Shown: piece after piece, positions 60,601 to 64,000 of the stretch | Numbering within the stretch: position 1 is the stretch's first letter | How the letters are laid out: every line of letters begins with the position of its first letter | From: Diploscapter coronatus | Lineage: Eukaryota > Nematoda > Chromadorea > Rhabditida > Rhabditidae | DNA: 64,000 nucleotides | Direction: 5' to 3' | Assembly: GCA_964036155.1 (NCBI GenBank) | Contig: OZ038422.1 | Span: forward strand, 58,179,201 to 58,243,200 | Notes under the pieces: generated by a model | The model's input: the letters and a program-made list of their open reading frames with translations, nothing else | Databases searched by the model: none | What the model was told of the DNA's origin: nothing | Translations under genes and position numbers: made by a program

Positions 60601-61626
60601 GAAGGATTTGCCAGACTGAATCGAGCCTGATAGGCTGCATCCATCATCAGGCATTGCGAGCCGAATTTTCTGTTTCGACATGTCGCAGGCACAACTGAAT
60701 ATTGAATTTCGTTATGTCCAGATCAGAGGTGCGCAAAAATCAAATTTTTCATTTGTGCTTGCGTTTGCGCTAGTTAATAACGCGTTATCTTTGTACATTC
60801 TTGATCCAAATTGAGATGACAGAAAGTTAATGATACAATAATTCAGCACAATCTGAAGAACAACAAGACAACACGAAGACAAGACATACGAAATAGTATA
60901 GGCCAAGAGTCGAGAAAATGCATTTTTCTTTTTCGACATTATTTCATTGTCTTGTTGTCGTTTTGCTGTCGTGTGTTCTTCCAGGTTGCCTGTTTCAGCA
61001 AAATATTCAGCAGTTAAAAAATCTGCACAAGGTTGCCAAAGATGAAGATGATATAACTTCTCAGTAAAAAGACAAGTATTTGACTTACTTGATGGACAAC
61101 TCTTCGGACACAGACACCGTCCATAACCATCCGAGTCCTTTATGCAGTACCCATTGAAGACGCAGTCGTAGTGGGAATCGCACCTGGGAATGCCCAGCTG
61201 CTCTGCATCCTTCCGTCCCCCGACCGCCGTCTCATTCGCGTATGCCGATGTGGTCTCCTGCCGCACATCGATTTGCAGCTGAGCCTCGCATCGCAGCAGA
61301 AGGACTATTTGCGTCAACCACCAAAGCCAGAATCGAAACTGAAAATTAATAGTTGGAAAATTCTCATAAATGAAATAAATGATCTAAATGGAAAATTTAG
61401 ATGTGCATTATTTAGCACGTACATATTTATAATATTTGAAAAATTTTATCCGAGAAATTTGTGTGACTCAATAACGATCAAAAATGTCTTCATAAGGAAA
61501 TTATTTTCATGCAAATGGCATAAATTTTAACTGATATTGGATTGGGTGGTCTAACAATTCTGATAAACTGCTGATAGTAATTCTTTTAAATCGTTAATGA
61601 ATTGCACGTACCTTGAATTTATCCAT
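51637..61626 (-). CDS. clr-1: Receptor tyrosine phosphatase, CLR-1 type
   Basis: 29 exons, all in frame, 1373 residues. Minus-strand exons: 61626-61612, 61338-61089, 60694-60591, 60547-60445, 60109-59994, 59946-59887, 59738-59588, 58955-58853, 58019-57835, 57448-57333, 57279-57094, 56981-56874, 56819-56637, 56254-55989, 55804-55429, 55338-55177, 55128-54953, 54698-54487, 54162-54024, 53975-53840, 53633-53518, 53450-53384, 53110-52940, 52895-52755, 52710-52585, 52437-52277, 52075-51970, 51770-51717, 51669-51637. Order: signal peptide; Cys-rich/EGF-like part ([13 protein letters not shown]); one Ig domain (SDSGTYTC); about three FN3 repeats; membrane segment near residues 692-712; active phosphatase D1 with [10 protein letters not shown] (Cys1003, Arg1009); D2 with [10 protein letters not shown], where the catalytic Arg is Glu1315, so inactive. 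CLR-1 in C. elegans counteracts the FGF receptor EGL-15. Family call is strong; orthology to clr-1 rests on domain order and length. Confidence 0.9.
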
Positions 61627-64000
61627 CGAAATGCCTGAACATTTGGAAGGAATGGGTTGTTTGTCGATCTGAGGGGGACTAATAATTGCCGTATTGCGGG
61701 ATGTGACCGGTTGCTGCGACGAACGGCCACTGAAATCTCGAAATGAAAATGAAAATAACGGAGAAATGGCAATTAATCGAACGATTCAACGATTCAATGG
61801 GGAAATGAATCACGAACAATGCAAAGTATTAAAGGGGAGGGGAAGAAGGGCATTAATTAGGAAGAAGACAAGAAGAAGAAGAAGGGAAGGGTACAAGCTG
61901 AAGAGCTGCAAAGAAGAATGAAATTTGGAATGATTTGAACAAAGAGAAAGGGAAGGCAAGCCGCAATTAGCCGGAAAGAGAAGGGATGCACAACTGACCA
62001 GCCCAATTGCGTGCAGAATGGCGGAGAGGGAGAGGAGGGAAGACGAATAGACATTGAGGCATTCCCTTCAAAGGAATTGGAAGAAAGGGAGGAAGGAAGG
62101 AAGGATGCAAAAGAGCAGGAAGGGGGCAAGGACATGGCACCAACAGAGCCAGAGCCTAGAGGGCAGGGCAGCAACGAAGCACTGCAACCATCTCGCATTC
62201 ATTGCTTATTTTATGACTGAATGACTGAAACTGAAATCAATCGGATTCGAGAGCACAATTCGTAAATTGCACAAGTCATTTAGAGAAAGAATGAGGAATG
62301 CACAAATCAGATCTGTGAAGCATTGGAGATTTTGGAGTCTGAAAAAAAGAAAACGAAAGTGATCTTCACAAATTTGAAAAGGAAATAAGGGTAAAAAAGT
62401 AACGCTACAATTTTAGGAAGAAAAAAGCGAACAGAAAATTGTCAAAAATAAGCGAAAACTGAATATTCGCAAAAGTTTTGAACGAATCTCAAAGGAAGAG
62501 GAATCATTCAAGCATTTGCTCTCTGACAAATTGATAATTGCCGATTGCAGACTCAGATTCGAAAGTGTCAAAGGTATAATTTGTCAGTAGCAGCACAAGA
62601 AAAGTAGAATCAGAGACAGCGAGGTTTGCATTACGCACACAAATACAAATACAAACACAAGCAAGCAGACTTGCAATATGAGTCAGACATTGTTAGCCAG
62701 CATAGACAATACCTCATGATAGGTTGCTATTATTGCAGTGCTAAATGCAACGATAAATACGAAAAGGGTGTAAATTTTGCTGAACACATTTGCAGCGAAA
62801 TATGCATGGATGTGTTGGATTGCAGAGGCACAATGTCACTGGGGAATCGAGCTGCAAATGCAGATATTCAGATTTAGCTGGAATTGGGAATGCATTGCAC
62901 AGAGACACACTAATAGAGCAATAAGCAGTAGCAGAGTAGCAGACAGAAATCTTGTTTCTTTCACTTTCTCTTCACTTCCCTTTCCCTACTTCTCTATCTG
63001 TATCCCGCAAGCTTTGCCGCAGGCTGTCAAGTTTGAAATTCAATCTCGAGCTGGCAAAATCTACACTTGAACAGCCGAAATGCTTGCTTATGAACGAGAA
63101 ACCAAAACTACTGAATGACTGGATGTGAATGAGAATGTGAATGTGAAGTACTGAGGAGGAAAAGGAAAGCAGGGAGAAAATAGGAGAAAAGAGAAGATGA
63201 AAGATGGAATTGCAGAGGTTGCAATGCAATGGAAATTGAGATAAGCAAATAATCAACAGATAATCAGCAGAAGAAGGAGAGTGGAGAGATGCAAAACGGA
63301 AACTACCCATGGAAAAGTACGGCAAAATAGGGCACTGATTGAGAGAAGAGAACGGAAGAAACGACGAATGCAGGAGAAGGGAGAAATTAGCGGAAAATCG
63401 TCCGTCTCTCGTGAAACTGACTGATAAGCAGAAGTGCTGGGAGGGTGGGAGAAATCGCGGGGATCTACGAGAACGATCGGTGTTTCGTCTCGATCGATTC
63501 CTACACCATCCACCCATTCACCACCAAGCATTCGGCAATCAATCCATTCACATTTCTGCATTCACTGATCAAATATCGGCGGACAAACCCAAACGCGAAA
63601 ACGATGTGCGAAATTTTACTGCCACGGCAGAGAGAAATAAAATTCGAAGGAACAGAAAAAGCAGAGGGAAAGGAGAGAAAAGAAGAAAAGAATGGGATGG
63701 AGTGAACACCAAGGGACAGTTGAAACGAGTCAAAAATGCGAATGAGCGAATGAACGAACGAAGGGATGAAAATCGATAACCGCACAATCAGGGCACAGGG
63801 CAGTGAATAGGGAAATGGGGGGATAGAGGAGAGGAAAGACTAGAAAACTAGGGGGGGAACTATGACACAGGGTGTTCACTATTCTGCCTATCGAGGAGGA
63901 GACTACAAAACTAGACTAGGTGGAAGAAGTTGGTGAATTGAAATCGTGAACGCATTGCAGAGTATATGGTCAAGGCAAATGGATTTACGAGCGCAAGTAC
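61627..64000. other. Upstream region of the phosphatase, no gene seen
   Basis: On the plus strand this is strongly purine-rich (GAA/GGA tracts at 61800-62150 and 63130-63780), which keeps several frames open by composition alone. GTTCAG on the minus strand at about 61640-61635 is a candidate trans-splice acceptor 8 nt before the phosphatase ATG. No coding region is supported. Confidence 0.5.

Noticed and set aside
61990..63780. Many open frames in the last 2 kb, some over 140 codons
   Set aside because: The DNA is purine-rich on one strand, which keeps frames open; the products are Glu/Arg- or Ser/Phe-rich low-complexity sequence without domains.

Overview
The window is nuclear DNA from a nematode. 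Almost every intron ends in the worm acceptor TTTCAG, many introns are about 45-60 nt, several genes have an acceptor just upstream of the start codon (as expected for spliced-leader trans-splicing), and the gene set is nematode-like. It includes an UNC-4 homeoprotein with the UNC-4-specific C-terminus, a bestrophin, a secreted class-3 lipase, an F-box protein, a serpentine receptor and a CLR-1-type receptor phosphatase. The DNA is AT-rich. I cannot name the species.

Layout, left to right. Plus strand: cyclin D (2578-10193, with one 5.4-kb intron); a two-Ig-domain surface protein (12980-15468); an F-box protein (17181-19276) lying between two direct copies of a 282-bp SINE-like repeat. Minus strand: secreted lipase (20390-22376). 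Plus strand: ELO fatty-acid elongase (23381-25753), followed 289 nt later on the same strand by a coiled-coil protein of unknown function (26042-29612), possibly one operon. Minus strand: bestrophin (31207-34211) and the unc-4 homeobox gene (36483-39327). Plus strand: seven-transmembrane receptor (42631-45255). Minus strand: CYP4-type cytochrome P450 (46524-49106) and a 29-exon receptor tyrosine phosphatase of CLR-1 type (51637-61626). The last 2.4 kb is purine-rich DNA upstream of the phosphatase.

Exon joins were made by hand from splice sites and reading frame. For cyclin D, the Ig protein, lipase, ELO, coiled-coil protein, bestrophin, P450 and phosphatase, every exon closes in frame. Two joins stay uncertain: the middle of the F-box gene and the third junction of the seven-transmembrane receptor. 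The P450 needs a non-GT donor.

The genes do not form one pathway. From memory, cyclin D (cyd-1), unc-4 and clr-1 all map to chromosome II in C. elegans, so the window may keep ancestral linkage. The most unusual signals are several hairpins and inverted repeats in introns and intergenic DNA, a foldback element with TTAA ends, the AT splice donor in the P450, and the altered catalytic loops of the two phosphatase domains. I found no tRNA, rRNA, CRISPR or viral element.
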